Part shown: one piece after another, positions 38,485 through 46,350 of the stretch | Numbering within the stretch: position 1 is the stretch's first letter | Layout of the letters: each line of letters opens with the position of its first letter | Assembly (NCBI GenBank): GCA_015056575.1 | Contig: SVGA01000016.1 | Span: 1-64,000, forward strand | Length of the DNA: 64,000 nucleotides | From: Butyrivibrio sp. | GTDB taxonomy: Bacteria > Bacillota > Clostridia > Lachnospirales > Lachnospiraceae | Direction of reading: 5' to 3' | The notes under the pieces: model-generated | What the model was told of the DNA's origin: nothing | Database searches by the model: none | Seen by the model: the letters and a program-made list of their open reading frames with translations, nothing else | Translations under genes and position numbers: made by a program

Positions 38485-38556
38485 AGGGGAATCATACAAT
38501 GGCTAGTATTGCGGTCTCCAAAACCGTTCATGCGGGTTCGAATCCTGCTTCCCCTG
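38485..38556 (+). tRNA. tRNA-Trp (anticodon CCA)
   Basis: The 72-nt cloverleaf is complete: acceptor AGGGGAA/TTCCCCT, D-stem ATAC/GTAT, and anticodon stem GCGGT/ACCGT with loop CTCCAAA (anticodon CCA). The T-stem is GCGGG/CCTGC with TTCGAAT loop, and the discriminator is G as in bacterial tRNA-Trp. The CCA end is not encoded. The gene is followed by a strong terminator and then an integrase fragment, the usual position of an integrated element's attachment site. Confidence 0.95.
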
Positions 38557-38567
38557 CTACTCATTGA

Positions 38568-38600
38568 AAGCTTGAAAACTACGTGTTTTCAGGCTTTTTT
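38568..38600 (+). terminator. Terminator after tRNA-Trp
   Basis: The 12-bp stem AAGCTTGAAAAC/GTTTTCAGGCTT (one G-U pair) has a 5-nt loop and is followed by TTTT. It starts 12 bp after the tRNA 3' end. Confidence 0.9.
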
Positions 38601-38688
38601 GTTGCTTTCAGGTCTGAATGCATATTCCCAATTTCAACTAAAAACCACTCAAAAACACTTATTTTCACTATTAAATGTGGCTACAAAT

Positions 38689-39393
38689 ATGGCTACAAGA
38701 AAGAGGTTATTAATGGCAAAAGGTATTTATGGAGAAGGTACTTTCTCCAAAGTGGCAAATCGTCCAAATGCTCCTATTAGATATAGGAAGCGCATTCTAG
38801 GCAAGTATGTTAGTGTCTACGGAAAATCAGAGCGAGAATGCATCAAGAAAATGAAGGAGAAAGAAGCACAGCTCCATGAGAAAGAAAAACTAATGCATCT
38901 TACTGATATCGAACAATGTGCTTTATTTAAAGATGCTGTTCTGTTCTGGCTAGAGACATACAAAAAGGGTAAGCTAAAAGGTCGCTCCTTCGATAGAAAT
39001 ATGCAGATATTCCATACATATATAGAGGAAATGCCAATAGGAAGGATGTCTATTGATAATATAGACTCTAACGACATACAGTCTCTTCTAAATGAAGTAG
39101 CAGGCAGCAGATCGCAATCAACAGTGAATAAAGCTCACGGATTGCTTAATCAGTTCTTTAAACATTACTACAAGAGGGATTCCAATAATCTTACTCTTGT
39201 CTCTGATACGTTTGAAAGTGCAGATTTGCAGAGCATTGCGGTTGATTTGGGAACACAGATCAAGGCATTAGACTTAGGTATACAGTATTTTTCTATAGCA
39301 TTCCAAAAAGATGATAGTACGTTGAAAGCCATATCAAGTATTGACGACTTGAGTACACAAGAACCTAGCGAAATTACAACTAACACATATTGA
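38689..39393 (+). pseudogene. Tyrosine recombinase (integrase) fragment without catalytic domain
   Basis: 234 residues from ATG 38689. Residues 1-60 resemble the arm-site DNA-binding domain of ICE/phage integrases (MAKGIYGEGTFSKVANRP, then YVSVYGKSERECIKKMKEK). Residues about 75-175 form the SAM-like core-binding domain (ALFKDAVLFWLETYKKG to LLNQFFKHYYKRD). The family then continues with a catalytic domain of about 180 residues bearing Arg-His-Arg-Tyr. Here the sequence instead changes to an unrelated tail (SADLQSIAVDLGTQIKALDLG) and stops. This is a decayed integrase left by an element inserted at tRNA-Trp, or a fusion of its N-terminal half with another ORF. The frame further upstream reads through the tRNA and is not coding. 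Confidence 0.75.
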
Positions 39394-39414
39394 TTCTAAA
39401 TGACTATAGAGGAA

Positions 39415-39445
39415 ATGGGGCAGAGTAAATTATTCTCTGCCCCAT
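39415..39445. terminator. Bidirectional hairpin after the integrase fragment
   Basis: An 11-bp perfect stem ATGGGGCAGAG/CTCTGCCCCAT has a 9-nt loop. It stands between the plus-strand integrase fragment and the minus-strand Cys-motif gene. The T-runs are weak on both sides. Confidence 0.6.
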
Positions 39446-39499
39446 TCTTGTATGCGCCTTTAATGAATTTAATGGTTTGTAGCTAAAATTTAGAAAGTA

Positions 39500-39985
39500 T
39501 TATGGTTTACAGTTCTTACAAGGATCATATCCTTGTTTGATTATTTCATCTCGTGTACCACTTAACTCAACTTTATTCTCAGGTTTCATTTGCGCAACAC
39601 TGGCGCAAGTAGGCTTGTGAAATTTTTTGGATTTGGCATTTCCTATAAATGTTATCTCGGATTTTACTGTAGATTTATCAGATGAAGCAACCACTGAAGC
39701 TACAGATGTTGTGACACTAGAAGTAGTGCTATTTGCATCTAGAACTGGAGGCTTACATTTTGAACAAGGACGAAGTTTACTATTAACTGCTTCTTGAAGA
39801 GTAATCTCTATTTTACTTTTTTTAAGGCTTGAGCAACCATCTTTATGATAGCATTCTCCGGTTTTTGTTTTGTACACTATAGTGTCTCCACTAGCTGCAT
39901 AAGCAAGCGTGGAAGGAACAAAGAAACCAAACAGCATAACAAACGAAAGTATAATTGTTACAAACCTAGTCTTTAACATTTTCAT
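39500..39985 (-). CDS. Secreted small protein with two Ada-like Cys metal-binding motifs
   Basis: 161 residues from ATG 39985, preceded by GAGAGGA at 8 nt. An upstream ATG at 40012 lacks a ribosome-binding site. The signal peptide is clear (MLKTRFVTIILSFVMLFGFF, cleavage near AYAAS). Two copies of a pattern C-H-x(3)-C...PC-x2-C-x-P follow: CYHKDGCSSL to RPCSKCKPP, and KFHKPTCASV to DPCKNCKP. The copies are joined by a Ser/Thr/Val linker. This pattern resembles the Ada-type zinc-binding segment often found as a tail on secreted nucleases and repeat proteins. No catalytic domain is present. It may be a remnant tail or a free metal-binding protein. Confidence 0.7.
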   Translation of the reverse strand: MKMLKTRFVTIILSFVMLFGFFVPSTLAYAASGDTIVYKTKTGECYHKDGCSSLKKSKIEITLQEAVNSKLRPCSKCKPPVLDANSTTSSVTTSVASVVASSDKSTVKSEITFIGNAKSKKFHKPTCASVAQMKPENKVELSGTRDEIIKQGYDPCKNCKP

Positions 39986-40244
39986 ATGGATATTCCTCTC
40001 TTGATTGTGCAATCATACGATGTGTAAAAAAAGCAATCTGCTCTGTGATTTATGATTATATCAGAAAAAAGTAAAAATGTAATTAATTCAGAATAAAAAG
40101 TAGTTGAATTATTATGAATATGTCATTGTTTGTTCAAGTAAGAGGATTTTGTATTATTTTTAAAAGACAAATTCACTATATGACGATAGAATAGAAGTAT
40201 AAATATTCGGATAAGAAATTCGTTATTTGCTGTAAGGAGGCAAT

Positions 40245-40325
40245 ATGAAAATAGTAAAAACGATAGGATTTATAGTATTGCAACGTTCAAAAAAACATAA
40301 TGAGAAAGGAGATAAAAGTGTTTGA
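40245..40325 (+). CDS. Possible 26-residue leader peptide
   Basis: ATG 40245 follows a strong AAGGAGG at 4-5 nt spacing. The frame encodes 26 basic residues (MKIVKTIGFIVLQRSKKHNE, then KGDKSV). Its end overlaps the GTG start of the next gene by 8 bases (GTG at 40318 within the last codons). This layout is typical of a translationally coupled small ORF. It has no recognised homology; it is either a real peptide or a translation-coupling leader. Confidence 0.5.
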   Translation: MKIVKTIGFIVLQRSKKHNEKGDKSV

Positions 40326-40950
40326 GTATATTTCTACGATAATGGATATTTTGATTGCTGCTATAGGCCTTTTCTTTGTGATTAGGCAAGCACGTGAAGA
40401 TAGATCAATCAAGAATAAGCAGGAAGAGGAGAAAAGAATATGTCTTGAGTTAGCCTCTGAGGCTGTTAAGATAGAGGGATTATTGACCAAAATGAAAGAT
40501 GCTAAAAAACTGGTTGAAGATTATCGGCGGGGATATACTTCGGATTATTTTGCGGCTGTAAAAAAAGTCACTGTTGATTGCAAAGAGATATATGAATCCG
40601 TTCCACTAATACAGGAAGAAATCTATGAGATATACAAAAATTTGGTTAGACATGAAAGTATGTTCTCATTATCAATTGGATTCGATAGAATTATTAATGC
40701 ATGTAGAGATTGTATATATAATATGAATATTGTTAACAATTACTATTATGACGGATATATTTATCCGGAGGCACACGATCTAATTAAAAAAATAGGATTT
40801 CATCAATCAGGAGTTGCAACAGAAGATGATAAACAGAAACTAAAGAATGTATTAATACATGTGATAGACGAAATGGATGAAAAACTAGATCCGTTAGAAA
40901 AGGTTTACCCATTAATAATGGAGCTGAAGATAAAGTTTGAGGAAGAGTGA
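40318..40950 (+). CDS. Membrane-anchored coiled-coil protein of unknown function
   Basis: 210 residues from GTG 40318, with AAGGAG placed 10 nt upstream. The ATG at 40300 would place that AAGGAG inside the coding region and is less likely. One N-terminal membrane helix (IMDILIAAIGLFFVI) is followed by a charged helical cytosolic body (QAREDRSIKNKQEEEKR...) with no motif I recognise. The stop overlaps the GTG start of the zinc-ribbon gene by 3 bases. AT content and codon use are higher in A/T than those of the core genes, as is typical of transferred DNA. It belongs to the small cluster behind the integrase fragment. Confidence 0.65.
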   Translation: MFEYISTIMDILIAAIGLFFVIRQAREDRSIKNKQEEEKRICLELASEAVKIEGLLTKMKDAKKLVEDYRRGYTSDYFAAVKKVTVDCKEIYESVPLIQEEIYEIYKNLVRHESMFSLSIGFDRIINACRDCIYNMNIVNNYYYDGYIYPEAHDLIKKIGFHQSGVATEDDKQKLKNVLIHVIDEMDEKLDPLEKVYPLIMELKIKFEEE

Positions 40951-41360
40951 TTACTGAACTTTGGGTTAACTGTATTATTTCTGTAAAGGAGACAACTAAT
41001 CATGTTAATATCGATGCTGAAAAACAGCTCACGATTAATATGACTGAGATGGAAGAATTAGACAAAACGGATGTTTCGAGTATTGATTATAACAAGGTTC
41101 CGGGTATAAAAGCATCTGGCTATGTGCATACAAAATATCAAACTGATATGCCAATAAGTAAAAGTGTTTACAATGCAAACAGCAATCACAGTCAAGAACA
41201 ATCAAAAGCAAATAAAAAGCCAGTAGTAACATGTAAATATTGTGGCTCAAACGATTGTCACAAGCCATATGCCCAAACCCTCAGAACTATGTTGTTTGGA
41301 TTGCAAAATCCTAGTTTGGGTAAAGAATGGTATTGTCGAAATTGTGGAAGTTACTTCTGA
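40947..41360 (+). CDS. Protein with C-terminal zinc ribbon, coupled to the membrane protein
   Basis: 137 residues from GTG 40947, which overlaps the previous stop (GTGA). GAGGAAGA lies just upstream. The N-terminal 85 residues are hydrophilic with no recognised fold. The C-terminus has a two-knuckle zinc ribbon: VTCKYCGSNDCHKPY and, 35 residues later, EWYCRNCGSYF. Function is unknown. Coupling to the membrane coiled-coil protein suggests a two-protein unit carried by the accessory segment at tRNA-Trp. Confidence 0.65.
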   Translation: MITELWVNCIISVKETTNHVNIDAEKQLTINMTEMEELDKTDVSSIDYNKVPGIKASGYVHTKYQTDMPISKSVYNANSNHSQEQSKANKKPVVTCKYCGSNDCHKPYAQTLRTMLFGLQNPSLGKEWYCRNCGSYF

Positions 41361-41420
41361 ATACTAAAGCGTTTTCAAATACGTGTCTTCCCACGAATGA
41401 GTCTATCCAAATATTTTTTT

Positions 41421-41531
41421 CTTTCAATAATCTTCATACAGGTCCCACTTTCAAAACTTCAATTTCTTTTCACTTTTGAAAGCGTTGTATCATTCACTTT
41501 CAAAACTTACATTATTTTTCTTTTTTGAAAG
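41421..41531. repeat. Regularly alternating CTTTCAAAA / TTTTGAAAG words
   Basis: CTTTCAAAA (forward) is at 41448 and 41497, and its reverse complement is at 41473-41482 and 41523-41531. The order is forward-reverse-forward-reverse at steps of 25, 24 and 26 bp. A shorter CTTTCAA lies at 41421. No gene is seen from 41361 to 41887. The remainder of this spacer is AT-rich, with a hairpin at 41541-41568 and a terminator at 41789-41824. Confidence 0.75.
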
Positions 41532-41540
41532 CAAACAAAA

Positions 41541-41568
41541 AGCAGCTACCTCGATTGAGATAACTGCT
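41541..41568 (-). terminator. Hairpin with T-run on the minus strand
   Basis: The stem AGCAGCTACCTC/GAGATAACTGCT has two G-U pairs and a 4-nt loop. Read on the minus strand it is followed by TTTTTG. No minus-strand gene ends here, since the alcohol dehydrogenase already has its own terminator, so this may be a relic of lost DNA. Confidence 0.45.
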
Positions 41569-41788
41569 ATGTAACGTTCAATATTCAATTAGGTCGAAAA
41601 ATTTGAATTATCATAGAATACTCATATTTACAGAAAAAAATTCAAACTCTCCGTTCTTGATATATGCCCTGATTTAGTGAAGTGGGAGAGGGACTTCTAA
41701 AGTGCGCAAGAGATGATGGCAGACTTTTTTAATCACAGATGGAAGCATCGTTCCAAAATAAATGTTTTGAACTTTTCAAACAGCAAAA

Positions 41789-41824
41789 GAGCCTCGGGGT
41801 CGACAGACCCTGAGGCTCGTATTT
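41789..41824. terminator. Terminator of the alcohol dehydrogenase region
   Basis: The 13-bp stem GAGCCTCGGGGTC/GACCCTGAGGCTC (one G-U) has a 4-nt loop, with TATTTTTT on the plus side and TTTT on the minus side. It lies 64 bp beyond the minus-strand dehydrogenase stop. Confidence 0.85.
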
Positions 41825-41887
41825 TTTATGTGTATTTCAATTTCAATCGGAAACCACGCAATCAATCTTGCCGGGTCTCTGATTGCA

Positions 41888-43036
41888 TCATGCCATCAGC
41901 ATGCGGAACATCTCGATAACCTGTTCCTTGGTTGCCTCTCTGGGATTGCCGGGATAGCAGGCGTCGTTAAGAGCATCTGTTGCCAGAACATCCAGATCTT
42001 CTTCTTTGATCTTATCAAGAGTCTTCGGAATTCCAACGTCCTCTGAAAGCTTCTTAACTGCGTTGATGGCTGCATCTCTGTACTCATCCTGAGTCATGTC
42101 ATCTACGCCTTCAACGCCCATAGCTCTTGCAACTTCTCTAAGTCTCTCGCCTGTGTACTCGCGGTTGAACTCCATGGAGATAGGAAGGAACATAGCACAT
42201 GCTACACCGTGAGGTGTGTCATAGTGAGCTGAAAGTGTGTGAGCCATTGCATGGTCGATTCCAAGTCCTACGTTTGAGAATCCCATTCCTGCGATATACT
42301 GGCCAAGAGCCATTCCCTCTCTGCCTTCCTTGGTGTTCTCAACAGCGCCGCGAAGGTTCTTGGAGATAAGTCTTATTGCCTCGAGATGGAACATATCTGT
42401 CATCTCCCAGGCAGCTTTAGTGGTATATCCCTCGATAGCGTGTGTAAGAGCATCCATACCTGTAGCGGCTGTAAGTCCCTTGGGCATTGAGGACATCATG
42501 TCGGGGTCAACGATAGCAACGAAAGGCATATCGTGTGTATCAACGCAAACGAACTTTCTTTCTTTTTCAACATCGGTGATAACGTAGTTGATGGTAACCT
42601 CTGCAGCTGTTCCTGCTGTTGTGGGAACTGCGATGATAGGAACGCAGGGGTTCTTGGTGGGTGCAACACCCTCAAGTGAGCGAACATCAGCAAACTCAGG
42701 GTTTGTGATGATGATACCGATGGCCTTTGAAGTATCCATGGAAGATCCGCCGCCTACGGCGATGATGCAGTCAGCACCTGACTTCTTGAAAGCTTCTACA
42801 CCGTTCTTAACATTCTCTATTGTAGGATTGGGCTTGATATCAGAATAAATCTCATAAGCTATGCCTGCCTTATCGAGAAGGTCTGTAACCTTAGCTGTTA
42901 CGCCGAACTTGATAAGGTCGGGATCTGATGCAACAAATGCCTTCTTGAAGCCGTTGTTGTTGAACTCATTAACAACTTCAGCGACAGCGCCTGCACCATG
43001 ATAAGATGTTCCGTTCAGTGAAATTCTGTTTGCCAT
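41888..43036 (-). CDS. fucO: Iron-containing alcohol dehydrogenase, lactaldehyde reductase-like
   Basis: 382 residues from ATG 43036, preceded by GGAGGGAG. This is a group III, Fe-dependent, NAD-linked dehydrogenase very close in pattern to E. coli FucO (383 residues), which reduces L-lactaldehyde to propane-1,2-diol. It has the NAD-binding GGGSSMDTSKAIGI motif, NPEFADVRSLEG, PTTAGTAAEVTINYVITD and DALTHAIEGY with the metal-binding Asp and His. The two further metal His lie in GLGIDHAMAHTLSAHYDTPHG. No fucose or rhamnose genes are nearby, so the substrate could be another short aldehyde or alcohol. The DhaS-type TetR gene lies 171 bp upstream on the same strand and may control it. Confidence 0.85.
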   Translation of the reverse strand: MANRISLNGTSYHGAGAVAEVVNEFNNNGFKKAFVASDPDLIKFGVTAKVTDLLDKAGIAYEIYSDIKPNPTIENVKNGVEAFKKSGADCIIAVGGGSSMDTSKAIGIIITNPEFADVRSLEGVAPTKNPCVPIIAVPTTAGTAAEVTINYVITDVEKERKFVCVDTHDMPFVAIVDPDMMSSMPKGLTAATGMDALTHAIEGYTTKAAWEMTDMFHLEAIRLISKNLRGAVENTKEGREGMALGQYIAGMGFSNVGLGIDHAMAHTLSAHYDTPHGVACAMFLPISMEFNREYTGERLREVARAMGVEGVDDMTQDEYRDAAINAVKKLSEDVGIPKTLDKIKEEDLDVLATDALNDACYPGNPREATKEQVIEMFRMLMA

Positions 43037-43207
43037 TTTTTCTCCCTCCAATTAAATATACGTTATGTTACACGGATTTTTTGAATCCACATAGAGCATA
43101 GCATTTTAGGGAGTTTAGGGTAAGTTACACTTTACAGGATTTGTTCCATGGAAAAGAAAATCTGTCGTCGCCGGGGACCAAAAAGTACTCGAAATATGAC
43201 GCACTTA

Positions 43208-43783
43208 TCAGATCAGCCCCATTGCCTTGTATTCCTTTTCCAGCATCTTGGGCATGGCTGCAATCATAAGATCCGCCAGTTCTTCTTCCGTTTCCTTCAT
43301 GCCCTTAAGAACCCATTGAACTGTCATATATATTGAGGACTGGCAGTACATCTCCAGTACCTTCCTTGTCTTCTTATCGGGAAGCCGACCGGTCTTTTCC
43401 CTTATGAGCTTGCAATAGAACTCAAAGATCATAAAGAAGTCATGTTCCTTCAGATTATTTTGATCATCCACTTTAAAGGCTGCCTGAAAGAATACCCGCT
43501 CTTCCTTGATGTACCTGAACTTCTTTATCAGGCCCTCCCTCAGGGTCCTGCCACTTCCCAGCTCGTTAAAAGAGATTTCAAGAAGTCTGTCGAAGTACCA
43601 GTTTATCAGATCGTATTTGTCGATGAAATTCCTGTAGAAGGTCTGTCTTGATACGCCGCATTGCTGCACTATCTGTCTGACTGTGATGTTCTCGACAGAC
43701 GTGGTTTTCATGCATTCCTTCACAGCCTCCGCCAGCTTGTATTTGGTGGCGTCGGCCGTAGTTTCTTTTCCCCTGTTATTCAT
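43208..43783 (-). CDS. TetR/AcrR family regulator (DhaS-like)
   Basis: 191 residues. The N-terminal helix-turn-helix is SVENITVRQIVQQCGVSRQTFYRNFIDKYDLINWYF (residues 28-63), the form seen in DhaS-type regulators of dihydroxyacetone and related metabolism. The C-terminal half (FFMIFEFYCKLIREKTG, YMTVQWVLKGM) fits the TetR_C_33 type. AGGAGAAGTGT lies upstream of ATG 43783. It precedes the FucO-like dehydrogenase on the same strand by 171 bp, so it may regulate that gene, but no clear palindrome was identified in the gap. Confidence 0.85.
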   Translation of the reverse strand: MNNRGKETTADATKYKLAEAVKECMKTTSVENITVRQIVQQCGVSRQTFYRNFIDKYDLINWYFDRLLEISFNELGSGRTLREGLIKKFRYIKEERVFFQAAFKVDDQNNLKEHDFFMIFEFYCKLIREKTGRLPDKKTRKVLEMYCQSSIYMTVQWVLKGMKETEEELADLMIAAMPKMLEKEYKAMGLI

Positions 43784-44048
43784 ACACTTCTCCTATGATT
43801 GTTTCGGAACCGGCTATATGACGCTCCGAAATGCACCAAGACCATGCATTCACCCGATGGTTGCACGGTTTTAAAGCATTTTTGCAATTGCACATCGCTA
43901 TAAACGGTTTATAACTAATATTAGAGTAAAATAAACCAATAATAAAGCTTTTTTAATGAATCAAAAACATCAATCTGCGCCGAAGTTGATTTCAAAAATG
44001 CTCAGGTTGTATAATGAATTCAGGAAACCACACACAAGGAGACGGTTT

Positions 44049-44396
44049 ATGGAACAGGTATATCTTTCTGCGGAAACCATATTGCGCTATGTTGTTGAAT
44101 TCTCCACGCTCCTGCTGGAATTCTTCGGAATATGCATCCTTGTGTTTACCGGCGTTAAGAGCTTTGTCTTGTGGATCAAAAAAAGCGAAGCCATAAGACT
44201 TGAACTTGCCCAGGGAATAGCCCTTGCGCTGGAGTTCAAGCTTGGCGGCGAGGTCCTTAGAACAGTCGTAGTCAGAGACTGGGCAGAGCTGGGAATCCTT
44301 GGAGCCATAATAACACTTCGTGCAATACTCACATTCCTTATTCACTGGGAGATCCAGAACGAGAAAAAGGAGCTACAGGAACCGGGTAAGGAATAG
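44049..44396 (+). CDS. DUF1622 family membrane protein
   Basis: 115 residues from ATG 44049, which follows AAGGAGAC at 7 nt. The in-frame ATG at 43956 has no such site and would add a basic hydrophilic stretch. Two or three membrane helices are visible (VVEFSTLLLEFFGICILVFTGV and LGILGAIITLRAILTFLI). Between them lies the family segment RLELAQGIALALEFKLGGEVLRTVVVRDWAEL. Function of the family is unknown. It is monocistronic, with a strong terminator 61 bp after the stop. Confidence 0.85.
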   Translation: MEQVYLSAETILRYVVEFSTLLLEFFGICILVFTGVKSFVLWIKKSEAIRLELAQGIALALEFKLGGEVLRTVVVRDWAELGILGAIITLRAILTFLIHWEIQNEKKELQEPGKE

Positions 44397-44457
44397 TGTA
44401 TCAGTCAAGTGGTATTGAGAGACCTGGGTCAAAATATTTGTGATGGGAAGATGAAAG

Positions 44458-44487
44458 CAGCCCCTGCTATTTCAATAGCAGGGGCTG
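44458..44487. terminator. Strong hairpin after the DUF1622 gene
   Basis: A perfect 14-bp stem CAGCCCCTGCTATT/AATAGCAGGGGCTG has a 2-nt loop and TATATTAT after it. It lies between the DUF1622 gene and the convergent frameshifted gene. Confidence 0.8.
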
Positions 44488-44535
44488 TATATTATAGTGG
44501 TATCTTATTGCAGTATGTACAGGTTTTGGCCTATA

Positions 44536-46028
44536 TCAATCGATGATGGTAAATCCAAGAATAGCTGCAAGTCTTAAGAATCCGCAGTATCCATTCTCGT
44601 CAAGCAGTGTCTGAACATCATAACCTGCAGGAATAACTACTTTCTTCTTAAAGCCATCATGCTTGAATACGATTACATAAGAAACGTCATTGCGCTCAGC
44701 CATGGCCTCAATGATATTCTTGTCAAAAGTAGCTACTTCGTTTGTTTCAATAACTGCTACACCCTGTGAAGGTACAGACTGTACAGTATTTCTGATTGTT
44801 TCCACATACTGAGCAGGTGTAACCTTGGAAAGTTCAATATTTACACTCTTTGTAACTGCTTCGGCATTTCCGAGCTCAGTTGTAGGAAGTGCTTCACCTG
44901 CCTCTGTGGTGATGATATTGATACCTTCGTTACTGATCTCTTCTTCAACCATCTGAGCAACTTCTTCAATAGTTACGCTGGGGTTAGATGCCTTAATAAG
45001 CTGCCATAATGCATAAAGCTTAAGGTCGCTGCCAAGCATACCTAAGTCAATTGTTTCACCGCCTTTATACTTGGCAGATTTTGCATCTTCTGATAAGCCC
45101 CATCCTGCAAATTTATAGCCTTCTTTTGTCATTTCGCCGGCGTTCTTTTTGATGACGATTTTCTTTGTTGTTCCATTAACAACAGTTGTACCGGCTATTA
45201 CTCCTTCACCTGTGTTGGGATCGTATGAAATCTGATTAAGCTCGATATTACCGATTTTGAATACAGCGGTTTTGGTTACAGTTTTATTACTATCTTCTGT
45301 GCCCAGATCAACTGTCCATGAATATGCAAGAGCGCTGTCGCGTCCCTGCATTTCAGCAGCACTTCTGTCTTTGTTATCAAATACATGAGTACGGTAGCCG
45401 TTATATTCACCATACCAAATACCGTCAAATGATTCACCCTCAGTAGGCAGTAAAGTAAATGCTTTTCCGGTGTTATCATCCAACATATAGATTCCGGCGC
45501 CTTCATTAAGGAAGCCAATCTGTGCACGATCATTATTATTGATATTTGCATCGGCAGCTGATCCTACTTTATATCCTTCAACTGCAGAGTTTGAATTATT
45601 AGTTACTTTATATGTAACCTTGACTTCATCACCGTTTTTTTCATAAGAAATAGTAGTCTGAATATTATCTGTAGTTGTGTAGGGGTATTGAATGCAAAAT
45701 CGCTCTCGCCATCTATTGTTGGACTATTGGAGTCGGAAGGAGCCGTTCCCTGATATGTTAAGTATCCGGAACCGCATGTCGAATTAATTTTGTTAGTTCC
45801 CTCCATACCATATACTTCAAATCCATTCTTTTTGGCTTCAGCATCTGCAGTTATCACAGGATCTGTCGAGGCTGTAGACTGAGATTCGGGATTAGTTGAT
45901 ACTATCGTCTGAGATTCAGGAGTAGATTCTATAGGCTCTCCCTCATTGGCAAATGCTACAACCGGTGCCTGCACCATCATAGCAACACTCATTCCTAATG
46001 CTAAAACTGATCTGTACTTAAAATTCAT
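44536..46028 (-). pseudogene. Exported Listeria-Bacteroides-repeat protein broken by a one-base frameshift
   Basis: Two frames join into one protein of about 497 residues. The first part (from ATG 46028, with AAAGGAGG upstream) has a signal peptide (LALGMSVAMMVQAPVVAFA), an STNPESQ/STDP repeat linker and a domain reading GESDFAFNTP. It then runs out of frame at a run of four C on the minus strand (45682-45685). With five C the frame continues as NTPYTTTDNIQTTISYEKNG and passes without stops to 44536. The downstream part contains an InlB_B-type repeat (EGYKFAGWGLSEDAKSAKYKGG to LKLYALWQ). The shift in a homopolymer may be a sequencing error, a recent mutation or phase variation. Confidence 0.8.
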
Positions 46029-46350
46029 AAAAGACCTCCTTTTCATTGGGCAGGAGCACAACCGGTTTTATGCTCCATGACCTTTTGCACATCGCAACTC
46101 CGTTTGCAATGTAAGTTTCAAATCACATTTATAAGGATACTCCCCCATGTATTACATAATCATTACAAAAAAGGCCTTGTTTCTGTTAAGTTCATAAACA
46201 TTGTTAATAAACTGTAAAGGAAAAATAGTAGTTTTCTAAAAGGGGATAAGAGGAGGCTTTTGAGGACAGCACACCTGTCACGTTAAGATGATATAATATA
46301 GGTAACACTTAAGTTAGGTAATGAGATTTCAGGATAGGAAGGTACACTGA

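Noticed and set aside
38509..38688. N-terminal extension of the integrase fragment
   Set aside because: The frame reads through the tRNA gene and its terminator.
44458..44487. Possible second attachment site of the tRNA-Trp element (CCCCTGCT match)
   Set aside because: The match is only 8 bases and is part of a perfect 14-bp terminator hairpin; no longer copy of the tRNA 3' end was found in the window.
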